From contig JADLSH010000170.1 in the NCBI GenBank assembly GCA_016169945.1, positions 124,001 to 188,000 on the forward strand: DNA of 64,000 nucleotides, read 5' to 3'. Made by a program: the position numbers and the translations under genes. The notes below the pieces were generated by a model. The model made no database searches. It was not told where the DNA came from and saw nothing but the letters and a program-made list of their open reading frames with translations. This DNA is from Trachythela sp. YZ-2020 (lineage: Eukaryota > Cnidaria > Anthozoa > Malacalcyonacea > Clavulariidae). Below, one piece after another: positions 1-10,237 of the stretch (position 1 is the stretch's first letter; every line of letters begins with the position of its first letter).

Positions 1-317
1 TCAGTAATCGGTACAAGTTTGAGATATACACAGTGTTTGTCGATCGGTTCGGGAAAGCTAGCTCAGAGCTCAGACTGTTGTGATAATAAATTAGCAGGCG
101 GTAATGTGGATTTTAAGTTGACTGTTATTGAAATTGTTCTAAAATTTGACCGATACGTCACAGTTGCCAGCGGTAAAGCTCATAGTAACCCAGCGGCTGC
201 CGGCGCTCATTTTGAAAGCCCTTAGTATAAAAAGAGTAAGATCAAGGATGTTTTTTATTAAATATTCAATCATAGATATGATGTTACTTCATTCTTGTTT
301 TCATGCCTTTTATATAG

Positions 318-617
318 ATTGCCGTCTGCGATCACGAGTAACAGGAAAAAGTTTGCAACATTGGAAGATGCTGAAATCCATTATGGTTTGACATTATCTG
401 ACAGTTTAGCAGAACCAGTGATTGATAAGAAGCCACCACCACCACCCTCAGCACCCCCATCACTGCCACCCCTGGCACCACCACCGCCCTCAGCACTCCA
501 TCACCCTCGGCACCACCACCCTCTGCACCACCACCAACAACAAGTTATGCCCAGCCAATACTTACAGTGGAGAATGCATTTAAACTTGCTAGTTGTCTAC
601 AAAATGGTGATTTATAA
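318..617 (+). CDS. Probable 3'-terminal exon with proline-rich tract, frameshifted
   Basis: I do not recognise the gene. A possible splice acceptor (TATATAG) precedes an open stretch that reads about 30 ordinary residues and then a proline/alanine/serine repeat of PPPSAP type. In the starting frame the second half turns into His/Gln-rich sequence (stop at 627). One base over, the P-S-A repeat pattern continues and ends in a normal-looking tail with a stop at 615-617. The simplest reading is a one-base deletion inside the repeat near 505-512, or a sequencing error there. An AATAAA follows about 90 bases after the stop, which supports a terminal exon. It could also be untranslated low-complexity DNA. 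Confidence 0.4.
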
Positions 618-703
618 AATTTGTTGAACAAACTGTTCCTGCATTTGGCTTTGAAAAATAATGTAACATCTAACCATAATGTAACGTGATGTAATATGAT
701 TGA

Positions 704-709
704 AATAAA
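704..709 (+). terminator. Candidate polyadenylation signal
   Basis: AATAAA lies about 90 bases downstream of the open proline-rich exon, on the same strand and at a plausible distance from a cleavage site. A single hexamer in AT-rich DNA is weak evidence by itself. Confidence 0.35.
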
Positions 710-726
710 GTTTAATTCTGTTACAC

Positions 727-1727
727 CTTCCTGAACTTTTTGCACACCCCCAGAGCAAAATTGGAAAATCTATCTACGAGCAAAATATAGACAGGAATTG
801 TTTTCAAATCAGTTATGACTTATGGAGGTCGTCACTTCTCACATCCCCAATAAAAACCCCAGAGGCTCTGGCGACCAGGTTGTTACTAATTAGGTAGACA
901 ATGTAATAAATACACATCCTACATAATTATGTACAATTATCTTAATTCCAAGTTAATGAATAATGTAAAAACCCAACAAATAATCTAAATGTTCAATATA
1001 AAACTTTCAAATGTAAAACTTAAACTATGATGAAATACTGTACTGTATGTACTAATTAAAAGTATATGTATGATGTCTAAATTCTACAAATGTAACACTG
1101 TGCTTATCCTAGTAAATGCTTAGAAAAATATAGTATCAATCATGAAACATGATATCATAACCTAAGCAATATACATGTTCCATACAATGCTGCAACGAAG
1201 TATTAGGTTAGGACTTAGCTGTTTATTCAACTAGATCATACTTACTCAGTATTTCATACTTCTCTAACTTTTATGTTCGTGGAATAAAGACTTGCCACTA
1301 TGCCACAACAGCAGCTATAAAAGCAATCACAACACATGTAAAAATCATAAAAACCATAATCTGTAGTACAGCTGTATATATGTATGATTACTTGTCAATT
1401 TGTAACGTTTGATATAGCACACAGTTGTGGAAGGGAGTGTAACCCAGCAGAAAATTACCTGGAAAAAATTTGTCTCCTTCCAGTCTTTCAAATGTGCCTT
1501 CAAATAACAACAGGTCTTTGTACAAAGGGTTCCTGCACTTCCACAAAAAAGATAAAAACACAATAATTTACAATATTCTAGTAATCTATATCACTGTTAT
1601 GATTGTTTCTTGGATCATCTCTGTCCCATGGTCCACTTTTCACAATCAGCAATGCTGCACAGTAGAGTAATGTATTTTCCCTGGGAGCATATCTTCTCTT
1701 TAAACTTTCGAGAGAAACTGATCATAC
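727..1727. other. AT-rich intergenic stretch, nothing recognised
   Basis: Only very short open frames occur here, with no domain signature, inverted repeat or clear repeat on either strand. I see no gene. Confidence 0.5.
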
Positions 1728-2421
1728 TTAATTTCTATGCATAGCTCGCTTAAGTTTAGGTATTTTGTTCACCGCACAATAACCAATAACATGCCACTTG
1801 TAGTTGTGAAAAATTGAAAATTTCAAAGCATTTTTGTCTTTAACATTGTCTGGTTCAGATTCCACATTAAATTGTAAATCAAGCTTTGCCGATCTCCTCC
1901 ATATGCAGCTTGCAAGAGCACCTTGGTGTCTTTGTTCATGCCAAGACCCAACAATACATTGACATAACATCCGAACTATTGTCCTCATCATCAGACATTT
2001 CATCATCCACATTGTCACCAACGGCAGTATCTTCCACATCCAAAATTTCTGTCAATTGTTGAATTTCCTCAACTTCATTTACATTCACTGCCTCAGTTTC
2101 ACCAACACTAGCACCACTAGACAGGTCTTCGTTCTGTACCACTCGGTGTGTATCAATATTTGTCAAACAAACCGGATTTAGTAGTTGTTGAAAACAATTG
2201 CATTCAGTTGGCTTGTTTAAAGGTACTGGTGGAAGTACATTATCTAGCTCATCATTTTGAATATCCCAGGTCACCTGGAGGGACTGCTTGGGATGTTGGT
2301 GATGGTAAAATATCAAACTCCCACAACATGACAATATTACATAGCCGGCCACATCCATCCCTGATTTCAATGGGGTCATGGAACTACACATGGAAGTAAG
2401 AAACACATTGAGTAGGAACAT
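1728..2421 (-). pseudogene. HIRAN-like domain gene fragment, frameshifted
   Basis: Reading the minus strand, an acidic linker rich in D, E and S (about 2150-1960) is followed, after a frame change near 1955, by a block with the HIRAN signature. Visible parts are EPDNVKDKNAL, then WHVIGYC and a basic PKLKRAM tail ending in a stop at 1728. HIRAN domains bind DNA ends in SNF2/HLTF-type proteins, and stand-alone HIRAN genes are multi-copy in several cnidarians. The frame change and a stop where the domain normally continues suggest a pseudogene. A missed short intron is the alternative. The part upstream of about 2290 is not recognisable. Confidence 0.45.
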
Positions 2422-3170
2422 GACAACAAAGTCAAGGTAAATGACTTAAATATCAGTCTAACAATGACGTGTTTGATATTAATATAAAAAACAAATAAAA
2501 AATATATTTTATGCCCTGAATTATATCAAATATATTTATATATTATAATCAATTTTCACTATATTTTTACTGATTAAATCCTTTCTTATTCAAAGATATT
2601 ATGTACTGTAAACACATTGTATGTATTTCTTATCTGTTTTTAAAGTTTCTATTTTTTGGAAATATACAAAATGTATTCCAATCAAAATTATGTATATACA
2701 GTATTAAAAGCATGCGTTTAAATCATCTCACCTTGAAAACGCAACTGGTATGCACTTCTATCAATGCAGGGCTACTACAATGAGCGAACATTTCTTCGAT
2801 TTTTATGGCTTTAACAACTGATGGAATAAGGGCTGTTCGTGGAATGTCCAAACTCAGAGGTACAAACTATCCTGTCTATCCATAAAACTTATATGAACCT
2901 CGCAGCATTCCAGTCGAACGTACGGTAATCCATCTGTGATCATATTCACAGGATTTTTCGACACACAATGAACATAAAGAAGTTCATGCCCATCTAATTC
3001 AGAAGCTTTCATCCCAGTAATACTGCGAAAACTCACCATTTTTTAATATTTTACTTTTAATCTCTGAGTTGTGAACGCAGCGAGCAACAATCGAACAATG
3101 ACGGAGCAGCCCGAGAAATTGAGTATATATGATAAACCGCCCAGGCGCGCGTTGCATTTCGGGAAGACCC
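2422..3170. other. Unassigned intergenic stretch
   Basis: Mostly AT-rich. A 61-codon minus-strand open frame (2854-3039) looks less random than its surroundings, and its start overlaps a donor-like GTGAGT. I cannot tie it to any family and do not call it a gene. Confidence 0.35.
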
Positions 3171-4089
3171 TCATTCCTCCTCTGGCTCTGAGGTACATCC
3201 ATCAATTTTGACAAATTGACTACGATTTTCCAAATAAGATTTAAACCATGCAAGTACCCTTCCTTTTATTCCAAACTGAGTTGACAATATTTCCAAAAGA
3301 ATTTCATGATCCACTAAGTCAAAAGCAGCAGGAAGGTCTAGCAGCAATAGGACCACACAGCAGTTATTATCAATTTCAATTAATATGTCATTCTGTACAC
3401 GAACTAATGCAGTCTCACAGCTATGACATTTTTTGTAAGCTGATTGAAGACTTTCTTCAAGTCCATTTGTTTCCAAGTAGTCTAACATACGAGCTGCTGC
3501 AACTTTCTCAATAGCTTTCTCAATGGTCTGAAATTCTCAAAGAGTTCATGGTCCAAGAGTGGTTTCTTTAACCCAGGTAATACGACTGCACTTTTCAAGC
3601 CAGAGGGCACAATAGCTTCATCAAACGACATATTGATAATTCTTACAATAACCGGTAGCAAGTTATTAAAACAGCATTTCAGCAATTCCGAAGGAATTGG
3701 ATCAAGACAACAAGACTTAACAACGGACTTTCTAACTATCTCAGCAACTTCATCAACATTTGTCGGCCCAAAGGATACCAATTGACTCCCAGTATTGGCT
3801 TCATCCAGATAGTTAAAGGTAGTAATAGTTTCCTGAGAAAGTGTACCCATTTCAGCTCTGATAGTCGAGATCTTATATCACGAAAAAAGGTAGAAAATTT
3901 GTTGCACAGTTCATTTCCAGACTCACACTTTGGACAGCGTATTTCATCTTTCCGATGAAGTAAGCGATCAACCGCTTTAAACAAATTTCTCGGATTTCTA
4001 CTAGTTTTATCAGAGATTATTTTAGAAAAATAATTCATTCTTGAAAGTCTCACCAACTCCCTCACATTTTTACATTGCTCAATATACAC
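3171..4089 (-). pseudogene. LINE-G: non-LTR retrotransposon ORF2 fragment (CR1/jockey-like RT)
   Basis: Three overlapping minus-strand frames together read part of a LINE ORF2. In order they are the linker before the RT (4089-3850), the RT fingers with the D-P-I-P-S-E-L-L motif and a degraded P-x-S-x-L block (3850-3482), and the palm motif A LLLLDLPAAFDLVDH followed by the AWFKSYLENR helix (3488-3171). The trace stops before the G-x-P-Q-G-S motif, so the catalytic DD box and the whole 3' end are absent. Frame changes occur near 3840 and 3500. In a usual 5'-truncated LINE the 3' end survives, so the missing 3' half points to a later deletion or insertion at about 3175. Confidence 0.8.
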
Positions 4090-4188
4090 CTCATAGTCAA
4101 TATGACATCCATTTTTTCGCCACTTTCATTCAAGCTTACGACACTTCCGCTTCTATTTTATTGGCATCTCACTCGATTGAATAATAAT

Positions 4189-4333
4189 TGAAGGGTTTTG
4201 TAGATGGAAAATTATTGAGTGTAAATTATATACATTTATTAGACCTAACCAGGAACAGCTGCGAGCCTGCGATAAAGGTCTAATAAATGTATATAATTTA
4301 CACTCAATAATTTTCCATCTTCAAAACCCTTCA
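4189..4333. repeat. Near-perfect 145 bp hairpin (foldback MITE-like)
   Basis: Two arms of about 58 bases, beginning TGAAGGGTTTTG and ending CAAAACCCTTCA, are reverse complements with one mismatch in the outer part. They enclose a loop of about 29 bases. No convincing target-site duplication is visible, so the element type is left open. Confidence 0.8.
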
Positions 4334-4972
4334 GTGATAAATATATATTAACATCAAAATTGAAGTTATACAAATGCACTGAACAGCACCGGTTTCTAAA
4401 GCATGACCATACACTCACCAGCATATTGTATAAAATCTTGGGCATTTTCTGTACCAAGCTCGGCAGCTTGAATATTTTCAGCTTCTATCATTTGCAAAAT
4501 ATTATGTCGCAGCCTGTAGTGTGTTCACAGCCTGTAGTGTGTTCATCAATCCTGTAGCATTTATACGGCCCTCCTGGATACATGTATACATCAGAATGTC
4601 GATAATTATACAGAAGTTTGCAGAAGTACTCCATGATCGAAAGAAAATACAGGTGAAAAGACTAGATCATTTGCCAATGCTTGCTTGCTTTCCAATTTCA
4701 CACCTCCATATGTCCTCTATTATCCCTATCTTACACACTAATTACTAATGATTCAAAGGAAATAAGCTAAAGTTGCCAAAGAAATCAATCAATGCCATGC
4801 ATTGCAGGATAGCGTCGTTTCGTTGTTGTTGCATCATTTCGAAACTTTTGGCAATTTAATGAGCGTTGCTTCTGGAAAATTCATTATTTTATAGTCATTT
4901 TAGTATACACCGAAAATATACAGCTACAAGTTACGTAATTAGTTAATAATAAAACGTTATAATAAACATAAA
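4334..4972. other. Upstream region of the BEN-type gene, no separate gene seen
   Basis: It contains one exact 18 bp tandem duplication (4510-4545) and otherwise unremarkable AT-rich sequence. The promoter of the gene starting at 4973 presumably lies in its last few hundred bases, but I see no specific motif. Confidence 0.4.
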
Positions 4973-5189
4973 ATGAAGTGGGCCGTCTTTGAGTTCCAAG
5001 ACATATCATGCGAAGTTGGAGAGACCGCATGGATAAATGGCGAAGACAAAACTCTGTTCAACAACAACGTGATCATTGTAAAATGGCCTAAGGATTGCGC
5101 CAAGTTCCGAAGAATATCATCAAAGACGCATATGGATATCGATGAGGTGGAAACAGATAGATATACAGCAAAGATTGTTAAATTTAGTG
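4973..5189 (+). CDS. First exon of a BEN-domain-type gene
   Basis: The exon opens with ATG and codes 72 residues beginning MKWAVFEFQD and containing VIIVKWP. This is the kind of short N-terminal module that precedes coiled-coil and BEN domains in cnidarian gene families, recalled rather than searched. It ends at a strong donor, G|GTGAGT, in phase 1. Downstream on the same strand, three exon-like blocks (8058, 14310, 14493) and a BEN-like exon (15457) fit the same gene model. The phase-1 end does not join directly to the block at 8058, so at least one exon is missing from this model. Confidence 0.6.
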
Positions 5190-5639
5190 GTGAGTAGATC
5201 ATGTGCCATGTCCATGTGGTATATGTGATGTAGCTGGAAAGAAATGAATGTTTTTGAAGTCGATTTGCTTTTTCCGTCGATTTATGTGTTCTAGATTTAG
5301 GCTATAAGCCTATACATAAAATGTTTGGTTATTTGTGTGGAAAAATGTTGCTTTTAAACCTATTTTGTTTATTAATGCATAGCAGATTACAATCTTGGAA
5401 AAAATATTCGTAGACTTTTTGAAAAGTCTATTCAAATTTGAAAACATATCTTCAGAATATGCAATTAATCTCAATCAAATCTACTAATTGCCCTAAATTT
5501 ATCCCCCCCCCCTCCCCCACAGAACAATGTTGGTTCAGGTACTGTCGATTTGCAAGGGATACGGGGAAATAATATCGAAATTCCAAGATTGTCTGAAAAA
5601 AGAGAACAATTATATAGTTTAAGGCTTCAGTAACCTTTT

Positions 5640-5745
5640 TCGGATGAGGTGGGGTGGGGGCTTCCAGGTTGGGGGAGTGGGTGGGGGTTTCCAGGTGGGG
5701 GGAGGGGGTAGGGGCTTCCAGGTTGGGAGAGGGGGCGACGTGGAC
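5640..5745. repeat. G-rich tandem repeat, quadruplex-prone
   Basis: Three imperfect copies of a unit of about 30 bp, built around GGCTTCCAGGTTGGG plus runs of 4-6 G, stand in tandem. A run of C on the same strand lies about 120 bases upstream (near 5504-5517). The repeated G-runs meet the usual pattern for G-quadruplex formation. It lies in the first intron of the BEN-type gene. Confidence 0.75.
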
Positions 5746-5905
5746 TGCGTTTTGCTTTATATATATGATATGCTAAGGTGATCTGTATTTTATTGTTCTA
5801 ACTAAAGGTAATTTACTGGATTTATAGTCAAATGTACACTTAGTAGCGACATGAGAACCGTATTTTGATTGCAGTCACTTAATAATGTAGTATTTCTCAC
5901 TTTAG

Positions 5906-6790
5906 ATGGCTAAAAAAGCTCCCAAAAAGTATCTTTGGAACATTCCGCTCAAATTAGGGCTGCATACCAACTGTCAAAAATTCGAGGGAAAAAGCTTTTA
6001 GAAATATTTCCCCCAGTATTCTAAAGCTGTAATATATAAGCATGCCAAGAAGCCTCTAAATGGCGAGGCTGTTTTTGACAAGAGAAGGCGAAATAGAGGT
6101 AGGGCAACAAAGTTATCTCTTCAGGATAAGAGAAGTATAGTGCGCGAGGTCAAAAGTCTCCGAGAGAAAGAAGGTTCCTTTACGTCTAAGGGTATTCAGC
6201 TGGAAAGTGGTTAAATGAAGAGGGTTATTGGTATTTACAGATGAGAAAGAAAGGTCTTCTTCATGCCAAAGATCTTAAATCTAGAGCCAAGTTTTGCAGG
6301 AGGATAAGAAAGCAACAACTAGGGGAGAAATTCTGGAGAACTGGCATATCGTTCTATTTAGATGGGAAGGGATTTCAATACAAAAGTAACCCTTACGACC
6401 AGGCAAGTGCACCAGGCGCTCAGGAATGGAGAAAACAAGGAGAGGGTTTAAAATTTAATTGCACAGCCAAAGGGAAGAAAGAAGGTTGCATTAATGTAAA
6501 TTTCATGGTAGCTATATCCTACGCAAAGGTGTTGTTCTTTGCGAGCAGTATGATGGGACATTTACGGGGAAAAACTTTGCCGCAATTGTTAAGTCGTCAT
6601 TTCGAAAAGCATTTAAAAAATCTTCAAACCCAAAGGCAAAAAGGTTTCTCATGGATGGATGCCAAGGCAAAATTCCAAGATGTCAATGCGTGCTATAGAG
6701 AAAGTGGGTGGAGTAGTGTTCAAAATTCCACCCAGAAACCCTGACCTCAATCCAAGAGAGTTACTCTTAAAATCTTATCAGTGTGGCTAG
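5906..6790 (+). pseudogene. Tc1/IS630-like transposase pseudogene
   Basis: A basic helix-turn-helix-like N-terminal region (about 6010-6230) is followed by an open frame (6241-6744). That frame contains the pattern I associate with Tc1/IS630-type DDE transposases of cnidarians: an F-Y-L-D-G block with the first catalytic Asp (around residue 40), then DQASAPGAQEWRK and CTAKGKKEG. The second Asp block (MDG/MDA near 6650) and the closing N-P-D-L-N-P block (near 6735-6755) lie in different frames, so at least two frameshifts break the gene. Inverted ends could not be located. Confidence 0.65.
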
Positions 6791-6953
6791 TACACATTAG
6801 ATTTTGCCGGTAGATATGGTGTCATAATACATAAACATGCCTTACAAAATGAGAACAACATTCTTTAGGACACTCTAACCATCTCCCTTCACAAGCTGTT
6901 GCACATTCACCGTTGGCCGCCTTTCGTATCAACTCCATGTGTGACGGCTTTTC

Positions 6954-7602
6954 TCATTGAAGGGTCAACAAAGCTTCCTTCATCTTCCAGGTTTGTTGGA
7001 TAAGATCGTTCAGGCTCTTTGAATTGCGTGACAGCACAAAATCTGCAATATCTTTCTTCCCTTCTTTGTTTTGCTCATTAGCAATAGCGAAAAGTTCAGT
7101 TTCAGACTTGATCTGGTTTTTCACTATATAATCAGCCACCTCTAAGTTGGAAAGCTTTTTCTTCCTTTTAGAGGTTGTCGATCCTTGAGAAGAATTATCC
7201 TCCGATGTCTCGTCACAGTGCCTTTTACGGTAGGATTGTTGGCATCGCTTCATTCTTGGGGAACCAATTTCATCTAGATTTGGGTGCCCTATGCTGTGGT
7301 AAACCATATCATCGTCTTTCTTGATATACTGATAGGCAGTATAATAGCCATCGTGATCTGAGAAAATGACAACTATACCATGTTCCGTTTCAAGAGATTC
7401 TTTAGCTTCTAGCCATCTTTTTGGACCACTGAGCTTCAAGGCTACATGGTAGTGATAACCACCATCTGAGTGTCTTTCCATGCAGCATGCCCAGTGTTGT
7501 GGAACGACCTTGCTGCGCTTCGATGTGAATGCGGCGACTACAGCATTAGCAAATGATGCTGTAAGTGATTAGATATGTCCTTCTTGGCTTAGATTTATCC
7601 AT
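6954..7602 (-). pseudogene. HUH-endonuclease/Rep-like protein, frameshifted
   Basis: The minus strand begins with a Met followed by RRTYLITYS (7602-7560), resembling Rep motif I. After a frame change near 7560-7540 comes HSDGGYHYHVALKL (7481-7440), whose His-hydrophobic-His matches motif II of HUH nucleases. YTAYQYIKKDD (about 7340-7305) follows, with Tyr and Lys spaced like motif III. A Lys/Arg/Ser-rich linker and a helical C-terminal part ending at 6954 come next. HUH enzymes nick single-stranded DNA during rolling-circle replication or transposition. Repeated copies in cnidarian genomes are known to me only as unnamed proteins. Its host element (Replitron-like, Helitron-related or CRESS-derived) cannot be decided here. 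Confidence 0.5.
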
Positions 7603-8057
7603 CTCTTCTATTAACTGTAATGTTTAGCTAACTCGTAAATACAGATTACAACTTTACCATTTTACCATACAGAAAAGTAAACAAACATCGTATTCAATGA
7701 GCCAGCGAGATAGTCTGTGTGCGATGCAGTATCGTATGTCACGCCCCCCCCCCCATATCTGCCCAACCCCCCCTAAAAAAAATATTTCTAGTTACCCTGG
7801 TTTCCTGTATGTTATAAGTTTACAATACAATAGAATTGGACAAATCATTTAATGGTCAAAACATGAAATTTCCCTTTGTGAAGTTTTTCCGTATTTGGAG
7901 ACAATCTTGGAAAAAAAACTATATTTACTTGAAAAAAGTTGATATTTACTGTTTTTAATTTTTTACTTTATCACTTTGAGATGATAAATGGTATATCTGC
8001 GTGTCGCATGTAAGACCAGCACACAAAAGACCCCAACTATAGAGGGAGAGGGCACAG
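7603..8057. other. Intron sequence with poly-C tract
   Basis: It contains a long C run near 7743-7756 and a second one near 7766, and otherwise AT-rich sequence. No coding trace is seen. Confidence 0.5.
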
Positions 8058-8124
8058 ATTGTCAAAGAAGAATCCACTGTTTGGGGACAGTAGTGATGAG
8101 GAAAAAGAAAATAACCCTGAAAAG
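8058..8124 (+). CDS. Candidate internal exon of the BEN-type gene (acidic)
   Basis: A 67 base block lies between an acceptor (GGGCACAG) and a donor (AAAAG|GTAAAA). It reads SKKNPLFGDSSDEEKENNPEK, an acidic linker typical of the region between the N-terminal module and the coiled coil in this family. Its exit phase (0) fits the entry phase of the exon at 14310, and its entry phase (2) does not fit the first exon. Evidence is composition, splice sites and phase only. Confidence 0.45.
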
Positions 8125-8180
8125 GTAAAATTAAGGTTGTGCTGGATATGTAAGTCAGTTGGTTCCCGAGTCCCTGATTT

Positions 8181-8518
8181 AATACATACATACATTATTC
8201 AGCTCACTCCCCATTGGGGCTTTTCAGTGACCGATTACATCAAGTATCCAGCTTACGTATATTATGTACTTAACCTACATTATTTATTTTTACAATTGTG
8301 ATATTACTGTCCTAATCTGTCTATCCTAACCCACCCTGTAAACTTTCCCTGTGGGAGGAAACCGGAGTGCCCGGAGAAAACCCACGACTTTCGACAGAGC
8401 GTTGACTTACTCTTTTCACATGAGTGTGATGAGTGTCCTCAATGAGAATCGAACTCAAGACTCAGAGGTGAAAGGCGCTTGCTCTGACGACTGCGCCACC
8501 GAAGCCCCACCGAAGCCC
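8181..8518 (-). mobile_element. tRNA-derived SINE (copy 1)
   Basis: On the minus strand the head at 8518 begins GGGCTTCGGTGGCGCAGTCG, followed by an A-box-like GCGCAGTCGTCAGAGC and a B-box-like GAGTTCGATTC. A conserved central stretch containing GGGTTTTCTCCGGGCACTCC comes next, then a unique body and a tail of ATGTATG repeats. The central stretch matches a domain shared by many metazoan SINEs (I believe the Nin-DC type). A second copy lies at 26487-26814 in the same orientation. Confidence 0.8.
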
Positions 8519-8571
8519 CAAGACTAGCTATTAAAGTAGTCGTATAACAAGATGGCGGCTAGAATAACAAG

Positions 8572-10144
8572 ATGGCGGCTAGTCATAAAATTCCGAGCTC
8601 CGCGTCTTGTGAAATTTCTCGACAAACAAACAACGATAATGATTCTAAAATGTCAAGATCTACATCCTTATATTTTTCTGAGGATAATTTGTTATGGAAG
8701 GGTGACTTAGAGTCACTGAAACAGTTCATAAAAGCTGATTTACAAATCAGCGGAAGATGGTCGTCACCACGAGGGGAATCAATTCAGTTTAGCAATCCGG
8801 AATTTTGCTTAAAATGGCATGGTCAAACTGAGCAAAAGATATCCATAGTGCAGGATAACGAAGAGAAAGAATTGTACGCTGCCTTAAAAGGCTACGCCGC
8901 TTCTACAGAGTCTACCGACAGCGAAAAATAACAAAATAAAACCGAGCACGTGGTGATTGCCGAAGGCGAAACCAACCAAGATACAAACACTGAAGACAAA
9001 CATTCTTGCGGTCAATGTGATTTCTACAAGGACGAAATTGCTAAGCTATCAACTATAGTAAATGAAATCCAAAAGAAACAAAACGAACATCGCCAAAATA
9101 ACCTCTCCAAGTCAGCAGAAACTGATGCCAAGCTGAAAAGCCTTGTTGAGCGAAATGACAAGATGGCGGCTGAAATAGTATCACTACAGGCTAGCATAGA
9201 AGAAACGACAGGAGATAATAAAATCATAAGGCATGCTTTGGATATTAAACAAAATGAGTGGGCAAAAGTTAATTCGAAGTATACCTCCGACAAAGGTAAG
9301 AAACCCCAGACTGTCAAAAATTATGTCAAATGTCAAATGTCAAAACCAGTTTGAAGCACTTACTGAAGATAGTACTAACCATGGTACTAACACCATAAGC
9401 ACTGAAGATGCCACCGTAGAAAGAAATAAAGAGGATGGTGCAAACCAACAAATGACCCATTACCGTGCACAACAAAAGAAAAGATTCCAAGACACCAACA
9501 TTGGTGAAAACCAAAAGAAAATCAAAAGGGAAGTGAGTCCAACTGCCAAGTACCTTGTGATAGGTGACTCCATGGTCAAGAACATTGACAGCCGAAAACT
9601 TGAACGAGCTGCAAGAAGTAAGACCGTTTGCCATTCCTACAGCGGAGCAACTGTAGGGCAGATAAAAGAAAAAATCGAAAGCTACTGGAATGAGGACCAA
9701 CACTATGAGAAAGTTATCCTACATGTTGGAACCAACGATCTGGCCCGTGAAGAACCCACTGAAGTTGCCAAGAATATGGAAACATTAATTGAGAAAGTCA
9801 AGGCCCATACAAAGGAGGTCGCAGTTTCCAGTGTCATAAAGAGGTATGATAACAGAGTTAGAGCCAGTAAAATTACCCAGTATAATAGTTTACTGCATGA
9901 GTTAAGCATCAAGCATAAAATTATATACATAAATAATGATAGCATTGATAAAGTGTTGTTAAATGGATCGAACCTCCATTTAAACCGATGTGGCGACAGG
10001 GCTTTGGGAAGTGCATTTTGTGCATATCTAAAACAAAGAAACACTCCCATTAAATCTAGAAACCAAGAAGGTTTTTTTCGTCAAGCCCACTGGAAACAGA
10101 AAATAGACCGGACAATGCACCACAGATATGTGAGTCTAGTATAG
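8572..10144 (+). pseudogene. LINE-A ORF1 with SGNH-esterase domain
   Basis: The start is the ATG in AAGATGGCGGCT. An N-terminal region (8572-8931) ends at an in-frame TAA at 8929. The same frame continues through a Cys-containing and coiled-coil segment (8950-9335). A run of three TGTCAAA heptamers near 9325-9345 coincides with a frameshift, after which 9347-10144 reads the C-terminal half. That half has the SGNH blocks VIGDSMVKN (nucleophile Ser), HVGTNDLA (Gly/Asn block) and LHLNRCG (His block). Such ORF1 esterases are described for CR1 and L2 elements and probably act in RNP assembly or membrane targeting. The reading frame is broken twice, so no full protein is made. Confidence 0.8.
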
Positions 10145-10237
10145 AAGTAGAAAGTTCTGATACTTTGACAAATGAAAGTGTGAGTAGCAACTTTTCGGCA
10201 ACCCTTAGCTCCATTCCTAATGAAAGAGGCTTTAAAA

